Source: Effrenium voratum
Lineage: Eukaryota; Sar; Dinophyceae; Suessiales; Symbiodiniaceae
Assembly: GCA_963377175.1 (NCBI GenBank)
Contig: CAUJNA010001424.1
Coordinates: forward strand, 632,881 to 696,880
Direction of reading: 5' to 3'
DNA length: 64,000 nucleotides
Of the stretch, positions 60,101-63,031 are shown piece after piece. The notes under the pieces were generated by a model, which searched no databases, was not told the DNA's origin, and worked only from the letters and a program-made list of their open reading frames with translations. Position 1 is the first letter of the stretch. Each line of letters opens with the position of its first letter. The translations under genes were made by a program, and so were the position numbers.

Positions 60101-63031
60101 GTCCTTGTTGCACTTTATAACATCTGCTGAAAGTGTTTGAATCCTAATTTCCCCTTAGCAAGCAATGGGACGTTTTTCAAGCTATGCTCTGTCCGGCAGT
60201 CACTATCGGAAAGCTCCATTGGCATGTCTACGTTGTCTTTTGAACAGGATTTTGCCCCATACACCCCTTGTCAACTGGATGGTTCCCCACAGTTTCCCAA
60301 GGCTTGATCCTTTGTCGAAACCTCTAATTGTCCATGTTTGTTTACAAGTTGTTAACCAATAATTGTCCACCAGTTGTTTCGATTTTATCAGGTTTTTCTC
60401 AATCATCAAAAATGTGGGATCAAGGGGTTTATCCCCACTTCTGTGATACAAGGGAATCTCCTTTTCTGGGGGGGTTAGTCTTTTGGGAAGCCCTTTTTGT
60501 TGTATCACAGAAGTGGATTGAATTTCCCACAGCCCTGTTCTCCATTGTCCAGGCTTTTTGACCAACTTATCCACACCTGGCTGTGGGTTAAAACCAATGG
60601 TACCATTTTCGGGTAGGTGAATTCACCACCCATTTTAGAACCTACTTTAGTGGTTGGATTGGGATGTTCACTGGGGGCTAACGATTTGGGTTTTGACCCA
60701 GGGCCACCTCAAACCCTGGAAAAAGGAAACCACCCGCCAGGACCTGCCCGAGTTCCTGACGCGCCTCGGGGTGCGATCGATCCATGCGGACCTGGATTTT
60801 CGCGTGAGGTACGGATGAATCCGTCTAGGACCCTCAAACTTTGTCCTGAAAAAGGGGAAATACTATAGTATTCAGGGAAACCGACTAGGAGGGATACGGG
60901 GGGAACCAGGGATACGGGAGGATTCCCCCTAAATGCAGCTTGACTAAGCTTGATATGGGAATTGGCGCTAAGGGAATTCCCACATATTCCCGCTCCCTCC
61001 GTATCCCCGCTTGTTCTTTTGTCCAAAGTATTGCAACCCTTAAAAAGGTATCCTCAAACAGGTGTTGCAACCCTCAATCCAACTACCCACAGTTTTAGGC
61101 TGCAAAAAGTCTAGTTGGAGGGTGGCTCGAGCGTCCAGGTAGGTCAAATGTTGGCATACGTTACCTACATGGATTGTTTGGGAACGATTCCCTGACACTT
61201 TTCGAGGTCCAAACAACAGCTGGGTCATAAAAGGATACGATGCTGGCCGTGTTGATCATTGCACTTGTATCAGCTGATTAGAGGATCTCATTGTGCTCGT
61301 GGTTTGGCATGTTTGGCAATGAATCGTTTGGGGAACCGTGATGGGTGGCCGTTGTCAAATGTCATTGTCAAGGACCCTGTAGCGATTTCAGACAACCACT
61401 TGGCATCCGAAAAAGCAAGCCAAGACCATGAGCCGCAGATTCAGAGTTTTGACCTGGACATGCAATTCTCGAAGTGGCTGTAAGTTTTGATGGGGAGCCG
61501 CCTCAAAAAAGGGAACATACATTTCCGGATAATGTCCACCAGTGGGTTCCGAATTGAAATTTATAGCCAAAGGGATTTGTTTCTTGACATTTCTTGAGGG
61601 AAGTTCGAAAGCCTAGACTGAGACTAGGTTCTACTACGCCCACGCGGGGTACTACCTCACCCAGTTCTTCCTGTCTAAAAGTGCCCGGGCCGAGATGTCG
61701 GCTTGCTCGCACGCAGAGGTGATACGAGCAGCTGTCTAATTTTCCTGTTGCCTACTCTAGCAACGCGGAAGAGAAACGGGCGCAGGCCACACACAACAAT
61801 TAAGCAAATGACAAGTCTATTGGTTTTTGGGAGGACATGGGGGGACAACCAACAAGTCACTTTGTCCTGGGCTCGTATCAGGCTTCGGTTTTCATCAGGT
61901 TGTCGAACTCAGAGAAGTGTACCCTCAAAACAAGGCAGCCCGTGACACGGCCATACATCCTCTCTTTGACACTTTGGACATCGGAAGAACTTTTGGCCTG
62001 CGTGCCTTTCGTTCCTTGTTTTTGGAGGGGGTTCCCTTTACAGACAGCCACCACCAACAGGTACCTTTTTGCCCCTAGGGTGTGGGAACAAGAAAGAGGA
62101 AGCCAGGGAGCGCCAGCAGGTCCCCTCAAAGCTGGTCGATGGCGCATGCACGCATTTCGGGTTTAGCATCGCTTCAAGCAGAGTCTGTTTGGGCCTTGAA
62201 AAACACCCTCTACAAGCTATGGGAGCACCCTCTATAAGCTATTCTTCTTTTAGGATTCTAGTGCTCCCTTCCCCATTCTTTCCAGGCATCCTTCTTTCCA
62301 GAAAACCTCCGGAAACCCAGGGAAACGGTCGGTTTTTGAAAAGAACGATGGTTGAAAAAAATGGAACAGGACTCAACCCCTAGAAGGATGTCAACATCTC
62401 ATCTAGCGCCGGCAATCCAGTTGGTGGCATCCCGGACCTCTGCTTTTCTTTCGCTCGGTGTGTCGGACACTTGGACTTTCCCTCCTCTTGGCATGGGGTG
62501 AGCGGGGATCGCCTGGCATTGTAAGTGCGGACAACTTCGGTTGTTGACCCCACCGATTGCAACCGGAGTCATGGAGCTGACGACCAGTTGAAAGTTGGGC
62601 GCATGTTCTTTTCAAGGAAAATCCAGAAGGACACCGAAATTCAATTCCTTCCTACATACAGTGTTACAGGAAACACTTGGACTGGTCCAATTCTATTGTT
62701 TTGAGGCTTTCAATTCTGTCCAATTCCTTGATAACCTGCCAAATGGCCCTTCGTCCACTTCTTACCTCTCCAGTTTCCATACTTCAAGTTGTTTAATTCC
62801 AGCTGGCTTCATCATTTTAGCCTATCAAAATAAGCCCAAAATGGCTCATCAAAAATGGCCCCAAGCTTCATCATTTAGGCCTCCAGATGGCTTTCTTTCC
62901 AAATGGCCCATCAAAGTAAACCACCTTTGAGGGCAGTACCGACGGTAGCGGTGAGGTATCCCACTGCTGGTCTTTATCTGGCTGCTGGTGGTGCTGGATG
63001 ACCCCGAGCAGAACTTCCCGGCCATGGACCC
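43..63031 (+). CDS. FKS1-like: Giant multi-exon 1,3-beta-glucan (callose) synthase gene, FKS1/GSL family GT48, partial at both ends
   Basis: The product would polymerise UDP-glucose into 1,3-beta-glucan at the plasma membrane or cell covering. This is known for the family and inferred here. About 53 short plus-strand coding islands translate in family order: [25 protein letters not shown], a membrane-helix group, [125 protein letters not shown]. Wording follows fungal FKS1 (SMQ, IDANQ, GDGK, YYAH) more than plant CalS. Reading phase is continuous at nearly all joins. The 5' part and the C-terminal membrane cluster are missing because the window ends, so gene length exceeds 63 kb. Each exon is listed separately. 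All sequence between exons is intron. The family is near certain; individual boundaries are less so. Confidence 0.93.
123..1183 (+). other. Intron 1
   Basis: Holds the family E repeat at 177-262. 265-1183 shows no exon I can support. Small open frames on both strands there lack GC-rich coding character and family motifs. Confidence 0.5.
177..262. repeat. Family E dispersed repeat, copy 1
   Basis: Contains CTTTGGTGCATTTTGC, ATGTTAGGACTTTAAC and GGGTTTTCCAATTAA. A second copy is at 49385-49475, 49 kb away in another intron of the same gene. Confidence 0.6.
1184..1278 (+). CDS. Exon 2: start of FKS1 domain 1
   Basis: Reads [14 protein letters not shown] then QRAFDFQQ, matching the plant segment with FGFQ just before the NQREHL motif. 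Joining to exon 3 gives FDFQQ-DSVKNQ, which aligns without a gap to the family. The intron then begins GA (GAGTCG) and the next exon also begins GA. The start at AG 1182-1183 is less certain than the end. Confidence 0.7.
1279..2566 (+). other. Intron 2
   Basis: Contains the family B short copy at 2424-2515. The 216-codon open frame at 1362-2012 is in intron sequence and has no recognisable motif. Nothing else seen. Confidence 0.55.
2424..2515. mobile_element. Family B element, short copy
   Basis: Starts GTTGACGAATATGGGGTG and ends CAGGGTCAAC. The internal TTTTAGTG and GGAGGGAACA boxes are shared with the copy at 17653. Confidence 0.6.
2567..2677 (+). CDS. Exon 3: NQFEHL motif of FKS1 domain 1
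   Basis: The acceptor is TTGCAG. The translation opens [14 protein letters not shown], equivalent to the plant NQREHLILLL motif, and continues to NIGLESMEE. The frame closes at a TAG shortly after 2684, so the donor lies before it; the GC at 2678 keeps phase with exon 4. Confidence 0.8.
3334..3425. mobile_element. Family A short inverted-repeat element, copy 1
   Basis: Begins CTAGGTCCCCCA and ends TGGAGGACCTAG, an imperfect terminal inverted repeat of 12 bases. The core contains CCCCTACTAAAATAG and a GGTACCC box. Four further copies occur at 20958, 22759, 35647 and 37252. It has no coding capacity and is MITE-like. Confidence 0.75.
3460..3510 (+). CDS. Exon 4: FKS1 domain 1 helix
   Basis: Reads [17 protein letters not shown]. 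Its position matches the family segment with a small leucine and tyrosine pattern before the WC/FL region. Several AG acceptors (3459, 3474) and GA donors (3508, 3511) are possible. A terminal-inverted-repeat element ends only 35 bases upstream. Confidence 0.5.
3970..4068. repeat. Inverted repeat around TTGGTGGTTTGGATT
   Basis: The left arm GTTGGTGGTTTGGATT near 3974 and the right arm CAATCCAAACCACCAAT near 4050 are complementary around a 50-base loop. Related arms appear at 22420-22480, 46445-46550 and 56480-56570, suggesting another short element family. Confidence 0.5.
4517..4570 (+). CDS. Exon 5: FKS1 domain 1
   Basis: A GC-rich island reading [18 protein letters not shown], in phase 0 at both ends. 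The intron begins GA (GACCGC). The upstream sequence is also open in this frame, so the exon could start further left. The similarity is only of general character (aromatic and basic residues). Confidence 0.55.
4956..4981. repeat. (TG)n microsatellite
   Basis: About 13 uninterrupted TG units within the intron between exons 5 and 6. Confidence 0.9.
5836..5970. repeat. AT-rich microsatellite block
   Basis: Several (TA)n runs separated by CATACA and GCATA interruptions. A local AT-rich low-complexity patch in the intron between exons 5 and 6. Confidence 0.85.
6324..6490. repeat. Degenerate telomere-like repeat tract
   Basis: Many imperfect CCCTAAA and AACCC units (for example CCCTAAACCCTAAACC near 6393). 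The complement TTTAGGG is the plant-type telomere repeat, also reported in dinoflagellates. It abuts the CAGACA block. Confidence 0.6.
6537..6790. repeat. CAGACA / GACA tandem repeat
   Basis: About 250 bases of CAGACA, CAGACC and GACAGATA units, with a purer (CAGACA)n centre near 6625-6670. Confidence 0.9.
7460..7510 (+). CDS. Exon 6: segment preceding the WGEA motif
   Basis: Reads [17 protein letters not shown], comparable to the fungal segment with DRVRQIAL just upstream of the CWGEA motif. It joins in phase 0 to exon 7; the intron begins GA and exon 7 begins GA. Confidence 0.65.
8292..8328 (+). CDS. Exon 7: 37-base microexon with the WGEA motif
   Basis: Reads [12 protein letters not shown] plus one base. 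It is the direct equivalent of the family motif LYLLIWGEA. The acceptor is GCGTAG and the intron begins GC (GCCACG). With exon 8 it restores [11 protein letters not shown]. Confidence 0.85.
8371..8541. mobile_element. Family B inverted-repeat element filling most of intron 7
   Basis: Left end GTTGACCCCAGAAACATC, right end ATATGGGGTCAAC. About 35 bases at each end are imperfect inverted complements, including CCCCAGTTT against AAACTGGGG. The element is 171 bases of a 234-base intron (8329-8562). No open reading frame. Confidence 0.8.
8563..8636 (+). CDS. Exon 8: NLRFMPE motif
   Basis: Reads [20 protein letters not shown], the hallmark family motif NLRFMPECL, after two bases completing the codon from exon 7. 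The intron before it is only 234 bases and is mostly an inverted-repeat element. The donor position (GC at 8637) is chosen by phase. Confidence 0.88.
9003..9059 (+). CDS. Exon 9: VxxPIY motif
   Basis: Reads [19 protein letters not shown], equivalent to the family segment FLxxVxxPIYxxI. The acceptor is TTCAG. The end at GC 9060 is in phase 0, and joining to exon 10 gives [13 protein letters not shown], colinear with the yeast protein. Confidence 0.85.
9060..11759 (+). other. Intron 9
   Basis: Contains the CGCGTAGGC cluster and a short AT run near 10830. 9100-10900 shows no exon I can support. Confidence 0.55.
10944..11419. repeat. CGCGTAGGC repeat cluster
   Basis: About 14 occurrences of CGCGTAGGC or close variants in 475 bases, in three groups (10944-11000, 11090-11130, 11320-11420), spaced irregularly within the intron between exons 9 and 10. 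Confidence 0.8.
11760..11799 (+). CDS. Exon 10: helix after the PIY motif
   Basis: Reads [13 protein letters not shown] plus one base. The intron starts GC and exon 11 starts GC, restoring a glycine. The frame stays open to about 11840, so a longer exon is possible, but the phase then fits exon 11 less well. Confidence 0.7.
11866..11960. repeat. Family D dispersed repeat
   Basis: Contains CCCAGCCATCTGGCCCCTTA, a TTTAGCTTGGGG box, and AACTTTGAGCAGGAGTTC followed by ACAGCCCA. Confidence 0.5.
12382..12418. repeat. Poly-T followed by poly-G tract
   Basis: A T14-like run followed by a G-rich run with single C interruptions. Similar T/G tracts occur at 13960-14030 and 16860-16910. Confidence 0.8.
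13152..13204. repeat. CCAAA/CCCAA tandem repeat
   Basis: Irregular array of AACCCAAACC and AACTC units immediately before the CGCGGCCT repeat upstream of exon 11. Confidence 0.75.
13242..13275. repeat. 8-base tandem repeat GCCTCGCG
   Basis: Four head-to-tail copies of GCCTCGCG about 25 bases upstream of the exon 11 acceptor. Confidence 0.85.
13300..13367 (+). CDS. Exon 11: FKS1 domain 1, W-rich segment
   Basis: Reads [19 protein letters not shown] then KYG in the phase dictated by exon 10. It occupies the place of the family DDLNxFFW segment but lacks that exact motif. The acceptor is CCCAAG. The donor GA at 13368 matches exon 12 starting GA. Upstream lies a CGCGGCCT tandem repeat. Confidence 0.6.
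13562..13593 (+). CDS. Exon 12: short charged segment
   Basis: Reads [10 protein letters not shown] plus two bases after the acceptor TTCGCAG. A GT donor at 13594 completes an arginine with exon 13. The frame remains open through LPPDCDF, so the end could be 15 to 25 bases later. Confidence 0.55.
13594..16592 (+). other. Intron 12
   Basis: G-rich tracts near 13960-14030 and the duplication at 16055-16575. 14040-16050 shows no motif of the glucan synthase and no separate gene. Confidence 0.5.
16055..16575. repeat. Local imperfect duplication upstream of exon 13
   Basis: Two modules recur. CATCCACCGACAT...AATCGCC...TTTAAGCCAACG occurs near 16077 and 16335. GTCTTGGACCCC...CCCATGTCTTCG occurs near 16210, 16405 (partial) and 16532. 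This suggests a tandem unit of roughly 300 bases. Confidence 0.55.
16593..16686 (+). CDS. Exon 13: FKS1 domain 1, RY segment
   Basis: Reads [20 protein letters not shown] then [11 protein letters not shown]. The tail matches the fungal LPxxERYxxL segment. The acceptor is CCACAG and the donor GC is at 16687. The frame continues open, with repeats of alanine and valine codons after the donor. Confidence 0.75.
17505..17621 (+). CDS. Exon 14: KTxxExRSFW motif and first membrane approach
   Basis: Contains [27 protein letters not shown] and WFLHLLPL. It is equivalent to fungal KTYKETRTWLH...NFNRIW and plant EIRSFWHIFRSFDRLW. The acceptor is GGCAG. The donor GT at 17622 keeps phase 0 with exon 15, but an additional exon between them cannot be excluded. 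Confidence 0.85.
17653..17753. mobile_element. Family B element, first of two adjacent copies
   Basis: Starts GTTGATTTTGATCTGGGGGT and ends CGTCAAC. It contains TTTTAGTGGGGATTC and GGAGGGAACACC, also present in the copy at 2424. Six bases separate it from the next copy. Confidence 0.6.
17760..17866. mobile_element. Family B element, second adjacent copy
   Basis: Starts GTTGACCATACT with a CCCCAGTTT box and ends AATATGGGGTCAA, the same right end as the copy at 8371. It contains CACTTTTGGCGGGGAACAC, the reverse complement of part of that copy. Confidence 0.65.
18259..18282. repeat. (GA)n microsatellite
   Basis: About 11 GA units in the intron between exons 14 and 15. Confidence 0.85.
19118..19435. 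repeat. GT-rich low-complexity block
   Basis: About 300 bases of TGTGT and TCTGTG units with few A residues. Several spurious open frames on both strands arise from it. Confidence 0.85.
20764..20848 (+). CDS. Exon 15: transmembrane helix
   Basis: Reads [20 protein letters not shown] then LHFFAWKL, a hydrophobic helix followed by W and K, at the position of the second helix of the N-terminal membrane group. The donor is GC at 20849 in phase 1, restoring glycine with exon 16. Confidence 0.75.
20958..21070. mobile_element. Family A element, copy 2
   Basis: Starts CTAGGTGTCCCCC and ends CTGGAGGACCTAG, with the shared core CCCCTACTAAGATAG and GGGTACCC. It lies in the intron after exon 15. Confidence 0.75.
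22603..22637 (+). CDS. Exon 16: basic cytosolic loop
   Basis: Reads [11 protein letters not shown] after two bases completing a glycine codon. It resembles the family W-xx-PR-W/basic loop between helices. The end is chosen at GT (GTGAAG). The frame stays open beyond, so the end is uncertain. Confidence 0.55.
22759..22887. mobile_element. Family A element, copy 3
   Basis: Starts CTAGGTCCCCCC and ends TGGAGGACCTAG, with the core CCCCTACTAAAATAGACTA. Inside the intron after exon 16. Confidence 0.78.
24121..24158 (+). CDS. Exon 17: transmembrane helix candidate
   Basis: Reads [12 protein letters not shown] plus two bases after acceptor GCCGAG. It fits the helix expected here and keeps phase between exons 16 and 18. 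The other forward frame ([10 protein letters not shown]) also looks coding, so frame choice is provisional. Confidence 0.45.
25249..25320. repeat. Family D dispersed repeat
   Basis: Contains CCCAGCCATCCCCTTAGCC and TTTTAGC, followed by a GTAGTTTCCATTT box. Related copies lie at 11866-11960, 28033-28140 and 63136-63200; two of them share a downstream GAGCAG...GAGGACAGCCCA-like tail. Confidence 0.55.
25453..25513 (+). CDS. Exon 18: transmembrane helix and amphipathic tail
   Basis: Reads [20 protein letters not shown] after a single base. The GC-rich island stands out from its flanks. The end could be 25480 (GT donor), which would drop the amphipathic tail, or 25513 to 25516 (GA donor). Confidence 0.6.
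26245..26304 (+). CDS. Exon 19: transmembrane helix segment
   Basis: Reads [20 protein letters not shown] after acceptor TCGAAG, in phase 0. It is hydrophobic and aromatic, consistent with the next membrane helix. The donor is either GT at 26305 or a GC a few codons earlier. Confidence 0.6.
26792..26840 (+). CDS. Exon 20: basic loop
   Basis: Reads [16 protein letters not shown] plus one base and ends at a textbook GTAAGT donor. The first base plus exon 21 restores glycine. It matches the place of the fungal basic loop ending APLHG before the WM..WV helix. The start is uncertain. Confidence 0.5.
28033..28140. repeat. Family D dispersed repeat
   Basis: Starts CCAGCCATCCCCTTAA and continues to CTTTGAGCAGATCTGAGAAC then AGCCCAGTT, matching the copy at 11866. 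Confidence 0.5.
28552..28619 (+). CDS. Exon 21: transmembrane helix with VLAVK motif
   Basis: Reads [20 protein letters not shown] then VK. It is the clear equivalent of plant FWxxVLxxKxxF and fungal VWVTVFAAK. The acceptor is CCGCAG and the donor GC is at 28620. Confidence 0.85.
28954..29010 (+). CDS. Exon 22: segment after VLAVK
   Basis: Reads [19 protein letters not shown], in phase 0 at both ends and GC-rich. It aligns in length with the fungal segment YFLVLSLRDPIRIL. The start follows CGCAG and the donor is GC at 29011. Confidence 0.65.
30029..30130 (+). CDS. Exon 23: cytosolic loop before the DTxxW helix
   Basis: Contains [20 protein letters not shown] and RRIRRIGRV, at the place of the fungal segment GEYWWGAVLCKV. 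The phase 0 donor GA at 30131 meets exon 24, which begins GA. Confidence 0.65.
30343..30393. mobile_element. Family B fragment
   Basis: Short fragment with GGGGTGCCCCTTATTAATG and CATTAATCCGGGGGTCAA. The right end resembles the fragment at 47608. Confidence 0.45.
30992..31042 (+). CDS. Exon 24: transmembrane helix
   Basis: Reads [17 protein letters not shown]. It matches the plant helix VIALWAPIILVYF. The intron begins GC and exon 25 begins GC, giving CYV-ADTQFWF, colinear with the family YFMDAQIWY. Confidence 0.82.
32258..32327 (+). CDS. Exon 25: DTxxW helix
   Basis: Reads [20 protein letters not shown] then RHR plus one base, equivalent to fungal LDTYLWYIIVNTIF. The donor GC at 32328 restores glycine with exon 26. 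The open frame runs about 35 bases further. Confidence 0.82.
32328..34389 (+). other. Intron 25
   Basis: No repeat family was recognised apart from homopolymer T runs near 32628 and 32695, and no exon. Scattered open frames on both strands only. Confidence 0.45.
34390..34442 (+). CDS. Exon 26: loop with MPxR-like segment
   Basis: Reads [17 protein letters not shown], resembling the fungal RNIFTRLPKRIY loop. It starts GC after TTGAG. The end is uncertain because the frame continues as [10 protein letters not shown]. Confidence 0.6.
35647..35766. mobile_element. Family A element, copy 4 (decayed ends)
   Basis: The core CCCCTACTAAAATAGACTA and CTCTCTACTAGAGGACC are intact. The left end is CTTGGTCCCCC and the right end GGACCCAG, so both termini carry substitutions. 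Confidence 0.7.
35975..36009. repeat. AATCTAAACC short tandem repeat
   Basis: Three to four copies of AATCTAAACC upstream of candidate exon 27. Confidence 0.7.
36100..36147 (+). CDS. Exon 27 candidate: GC-rich island in the variable linker
   Basis: A strongly GC-rich island at 36070-36180. After GCGAG the phase 0 frame reads [19 protein letters not shown]. It lies in the variable linker, so no family motif can confirm it. Another frame just upstream ([10 protein letters not shown]) is an alternative. Confidence 0.35.
36487..36618. mobile_element. Family G element with TTCTAGGGGT ends
   Basis: Starts TTCTAGGGGT and ends ACCCCTAGAA, a perfect 10-base terminal inverted repeat. The core carries CATTCTTTCC and GAAAAGAACGATGG, shared with copies at 42821, 44829 and 62256. 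Confidence 0.65.
37037..37144 (+). CDS. Exon 28: start of catalytic region, W-rich
   Basis: Contains [20 protein letters not shown] and LGTPESLV, at the place of the conserved WN-x-I-x-R-x-E-D-L segment. The phase 0 GA donor at 37145 joins exon 29 (starting GA). The start at AG 37035-37036 is provisional; AG 37062-37063 is an alternative. Confidence 0.65.
37252..37351. mobile_element. Family A element, copy 5
   Basis: Starts CTAGGTCCCCC and ends CTGGATGACCTAG. It has the shared core CCCCTACTAAAATAGACTA and is about 110 bases after exon 28. Confidence 0.75.
38293..38405 (+). CDS. Exon 29: linker of catalytic region
   Basis: Contains [31 protein letters not shown] and VVSWEAV. Long, in frame, and after a strong polypyrimidine tract with AG. 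The exact end is chosen at GC 38406 for phase. Confidence 0.7.
39041..39109 (+). CDS. Exon 30: PPxF-like segment
   Basis: In the phase from exon 29 it reads [20 protein letters not shown] then QRSL, reminiscent of fungal LRAPTFFV and plant QWPPFLL. Another frame ([13 protein letters not shown]) is also open, so the frame is provisional. The end may be 39109, 39115 or 39139. Confidence 0.5.
39563..39614 (+). CDS. Exon 31: ExxRRxxFF-like segment
   Basis: Reads [17 protein letters not shown], matching the position of the family EAERRISFFAQSL. The donor GC at 39615 is in phase 1 with exon 32. An earlier acceptor at 39547-39548 would add VIPE. Confidence 0.65.
40535..40596 (+). CDS. Exon 32: MPxxTV motif, left half
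   Basis: Reads [20 protein letters not shown]. Joined to exon 33 it gives [13 protein letters not shown], aligning gap-free with fungal MPTFTVLTPHYAE. The donor is GT (GTGGCT) and the next exon starts GT. Confidence 0.85.
41311..41479. repeat. C-rich pyrimidine repeat ending an intron
   Basis: About 16 units of CCCCCCTTCT, almost pure C and T, ending in CCCAG at 41479, 28 bases before exon 33. It is an extreme polypyrimidine tract. The model uses the AG at 41505-41506; the AG at the end of the tract is an alternative and would add VLVSRADLE. Confidence 0.9.
41507..41610 (+). CDS. Exon 33: VLxPHYxE motif, start of the glucan synthase core
   Basis: Contains [26 protein letters not shown] and PLISWLEK, equivalent to the family VLTPHYAERILLSLREL...LLEYLK. 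It starts after TTGAG, just downstream of a 160-base C/T tract. The donor GC at 41611 completes an arginine with exon 34. Confidence 0.92.
42821..42934. mobile_element. Family G copy lacking a clear left end
   Basis: Contains CATTCTTTCCAGGGATCC, CCGGAAACCCAGGGAAAACG and GAAAAGAACGATGGTTG, and ends CAACCCCTAGAA. The left terminus is not recognisable. Confidence 0.6.
43138..43182 (+). CDS. Exon 34: short segment after LISWLEK
   Basis: Reads [14 protein letters not shown], at the position of the family PDEWxxF segment. The end is uncertain: GA donors at 43171, 43174 and 43183 all preserve phase. Confidence 0.65.
44137..44226 (+). CDS. Exon 35: WASxRSQTLxRT motif
   Basis: Reads [14 protein letters not shown] then [15 protein letters not shown]. 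This is a near-invariant core motif (fungal WASLRSQTLYRTISGFM). The donor GC at 44227 and exon 36 starting GC restore the methionine. Confidence 0.95.
44485..44611 (+). CDS. Exon 36: segment after GLM, ALxxxHxxE
   Basis: Contains [32 protein letters not shown] and [10 protein letters not shown]. The start aligns with fungal RAIKLLYRVENPE. The donor is GT at 44612 and the next exon starts GT. Reading through the donor gives a chance CPIC...C pattern that should not be taken for a zinc site. Confidence 0.85.
44829..44920. mobile_element. Family G copy, truncated on both sides
   Basis: Shares CTCTTTCCAGGGATCC, CCGGAAACCCAGGGAAAACG and GGAACGATGGTTGAA with the other copies but lacks the CCCCTAGAA end. 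Confidence 0.55.
45330..45382 (+). CDS. Exon 37: VSMQ motif
   Basis: Reads [17 protein letters not shown] plus two bases, equivalent to fungal KFLVSMQ and plant TYVxxCQ. The frame meets TGA immediately after, so the donor CA-GTGA at 45383 is well fixed. Confidence 0.93.
46024..46062 (+). CDS. Exon 38: 39-base exon before the IAxxD motif
   Basis: Reads [12 protein letters not shown] plus two bases, equivalent to fungal ENAEFLLRAYP. The donor GA at 46063 joins exon 39 (starting GA) as FKR-SFQIAF. A CTGG/CTGC tetranucleotide repeat follows within 60 bases. Confidence 0.9.
46108..46235. repeat. Tetranucleotide CTGG/CTGC/CTTG repeat
   Basis: Runs of CTGG, CTGC and CTTG/CTTT in the intron between exons 38 and 39, starting about 45 bases after the exon. 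Confidence 0.85.
47030..47088 (+). CDS. Exon 39: QIAFID motif
   Basis: Reads [19 protein letters not shown], equivalent to LQIAYLDEE and plant LRVAYIDEVE. The donor GC at 47089 gives the same spacing to the next motif as in yeast. The frame stays open into a lysine/arginine-rich stretch to about 47160, so a longer variant is possible. Confidence 0.9.
47608..47671. mobile_element. Family B fragment
   Basis: Contains AATCATCACTTTTGGAGGGG and ATTAATCCGGGGGTCAA, aligning with the right half of the copy at 17760. Confidence 0.5.
48035..48115 (+). CDS. Exon 40: YSxLID ... RVxLPG motif
   Basis: Reads [14 protein letters not shown] then [12 protein letters not shown], matching fungal IYSALIDGHC...RPKFRVQLSG. 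The acceptor is CCGCAG. The donor GC at 48116 restores glycine with exon 41. Confidence 0.93.
48417..48462 (+). CDS. Exon 41: LGDGKxDNQNHA motif
   Basis: Reads [14 protein letters not shown] plus two bases. This is one of the most diagnostic core motifs (fungal ILGDGKSDNQNHA, plant LGEGKPENQNHA). The donor is GT (GTCTC) in phase 2, completing alanine with exon 42. Confidence 0.97.
49019..49049 (+). CDS. Exon 42: 31-base microexon, IIFTRG motif
   Basis: Reads [10 protein letters not shown] after one base. It restores [21 protein letters not shown], exactly the family order. The usual glutamate after RG is serine here. The acceptor is ACGAG; the donor GC at 49050 and the next exon both start GC. 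Confidence 0.93.
49385..49475. repeat. Family E dispersed repeat, copy 2
   Basis: Contains CTTTGGTGCATTTTGCC, ATGTTAGGACTTTAACTG and GGGTTTTCCGAATTAAACC, matching the copy at 177-262 with scattered substitutions. Confidence 0.6.
49689..49726 (+). CDS. Exon 43: IDANQ motif
   Basis: Reads [12 protein letters not shown] plus two bases, equivalent to fungal LIDANQDNYLEE and plant AIDMNQDxYLEE. The acceptor is GGCTAG. The donor GC at 49727 joins exon 44 (starting GC), restoring methionine. Confidence 0.95.
50868..50953 (+). CDS. Exon 44: IVGFxEHI motif
   Basis: Reads [15 protein letters not shown] then [13 protein letters not shown], equivalent to VLAEF...IVGAREYIF and plant LGFREHIF. The loop between EF and IVG is much shorter than in yeast. 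The donor is GC at 50954 and the next exon starts GC. Confidence 0.95.
51934..52007 (+). CDS. Exon 45: GDxAAGxExxFGT motif
   Basis: Reads [18 protein letters not shown] then VLQRSY, equivalent to fungal [20 protein letters not shown]. The GC at 52008 joins exon 46, which starts GC. Confidence 0.96.
53148..53183 (+). CDS. Exon 46: 36-base exon, HYGHP motif
   Basis: Reads [12 protein letters not shown]. The HYGHP motif is invariant in the family. The acceptor is GCTGAG and the donor GC is at 53184, in phase 0 at both ends. Confidence 0.95.
53975..54049 (+). CDS. Exon 47: RGGVSKA-type motif
   Basis: Contains [20 protein letters not shown] then VNLSE, equivalent to fungal TRGGVSKAQKGLHLNED and plant TRGGISKASRGINLSED. 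The arginine of RGG is glutamine here. The donor GA at 54050 meets exon 48 (starting GA) 3.5 kb away. Confidence 0.95.
54128..54485. repeat. GGCTTCTTG minisatellite
   Basis: About 40 tandem units of a 9-base motif GGCTTCTTG with variants GGCTTCTCG, GGCTTTTCG and GGCTTCTGG. Long open frames on both strands here are products of the repeat, not genes. Confidence 0.92.
54568..56226. repeat. Higher-order repeat block with G7/C7 hairpins
   Basis: A mosaic of a roughly 130-base module (TTGAATCATCA, TTCTTCGAACATCATGGGGG, GCTGCC, C7, AACCCCCC, TTTTTAGACTTTTTGCAG) and a roughly 320-base module (54822-55152, repeated at 55331-55650 and more decayed at 55975-56226, with TTTGACCCCGTCA and TTTCGCGAGAA). 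Each GGGGGGGCTGCCGCCCCCCC can fold into a GC hairpin. Confidence 0.85.
57558..57589 (+). CDS. Exon 48: 32-base microexon, DIxAGM motif
   Basis: Reads [10 protein letters not shown] plus two bases, equivalent to EDIYAGMNAMLRGG. The donor GC at 57590 completes arginine with exon 49, giving [14 protein letters not shown]. Confidence 0.93.
58662..58734 (+). CDS. Exon 49: HxEYxxxxKGRDLGF motif
   Basis: Reads [16 protein letters not shown] then GRDLGFNT, equivalent to [20 protein letters not shown]. The donor is GC at 58735, in phase 0. Confidence 0.96.
59020..59470. repeat. A/C-rich low-complexity block
   Basis: About 450 bases rich in AACAA and CAAAAC with very little T, ending in a C-rich run before exon 50. 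Confidence 0.75.
59529..59606 (+). CDS. Exon 50: GxGEQxLxRxxxxLG motif
   Basis: Reads [15 protein letters not shown] then [11 protein letters not shown], equivalent to [24 protein letters not shown]. The donor GA at 59607 and exon 51 both start GA. The frame stays open to 59640. Confidence 0.95.
60741..60772 (+). CDS. Exon 51: short LPxxxFL segment
   Basis: Reads [10 protein letters not shown] plus two bases, in the place of fungal QLPVDRFLT directly before FYYAH. The exact donor (GC at 60773) is set by phase only; the frame remains open for 40 more bases. Confidence 0.75.
61628..61680 (+). CDS. Exon 52: FYYAHxGxxL motif and helix start
   Basis: Reads [17 protein letters not shown] plus one base, equivalent to fungal FYYAHPGFHLNNLF. 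The donor GT at 61681 and exon 53 starting GT complete a serine. Confidence 0.93.
62256..62385. mobile_element. Family G copy
   Basis: Starts TTCTAGTGCT, carries CATTCTTTCCAGGCATCC and GAAAAGAACGATGGTTG, and ends CAACCCCTAGAA. The left terminus differs by a few bases. Confidence 0.6.
62956..63031 (+). CDS. Exon 53: first helix of the C-terminal membrane cluster
   Basis: Reads [15 protein letters not shown] then [10 protein letters not shown] hydrophobic helix follows the YYAH exon, as in the family. The end near 63031 (GC donor) is provisional. The remaining C-terminal helices are not in the window; 63032-64000 shows no exon I can place, though 63960-64000 is GC-rich and open (an ESGAVIVARM reading). 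Confidence 0.75.
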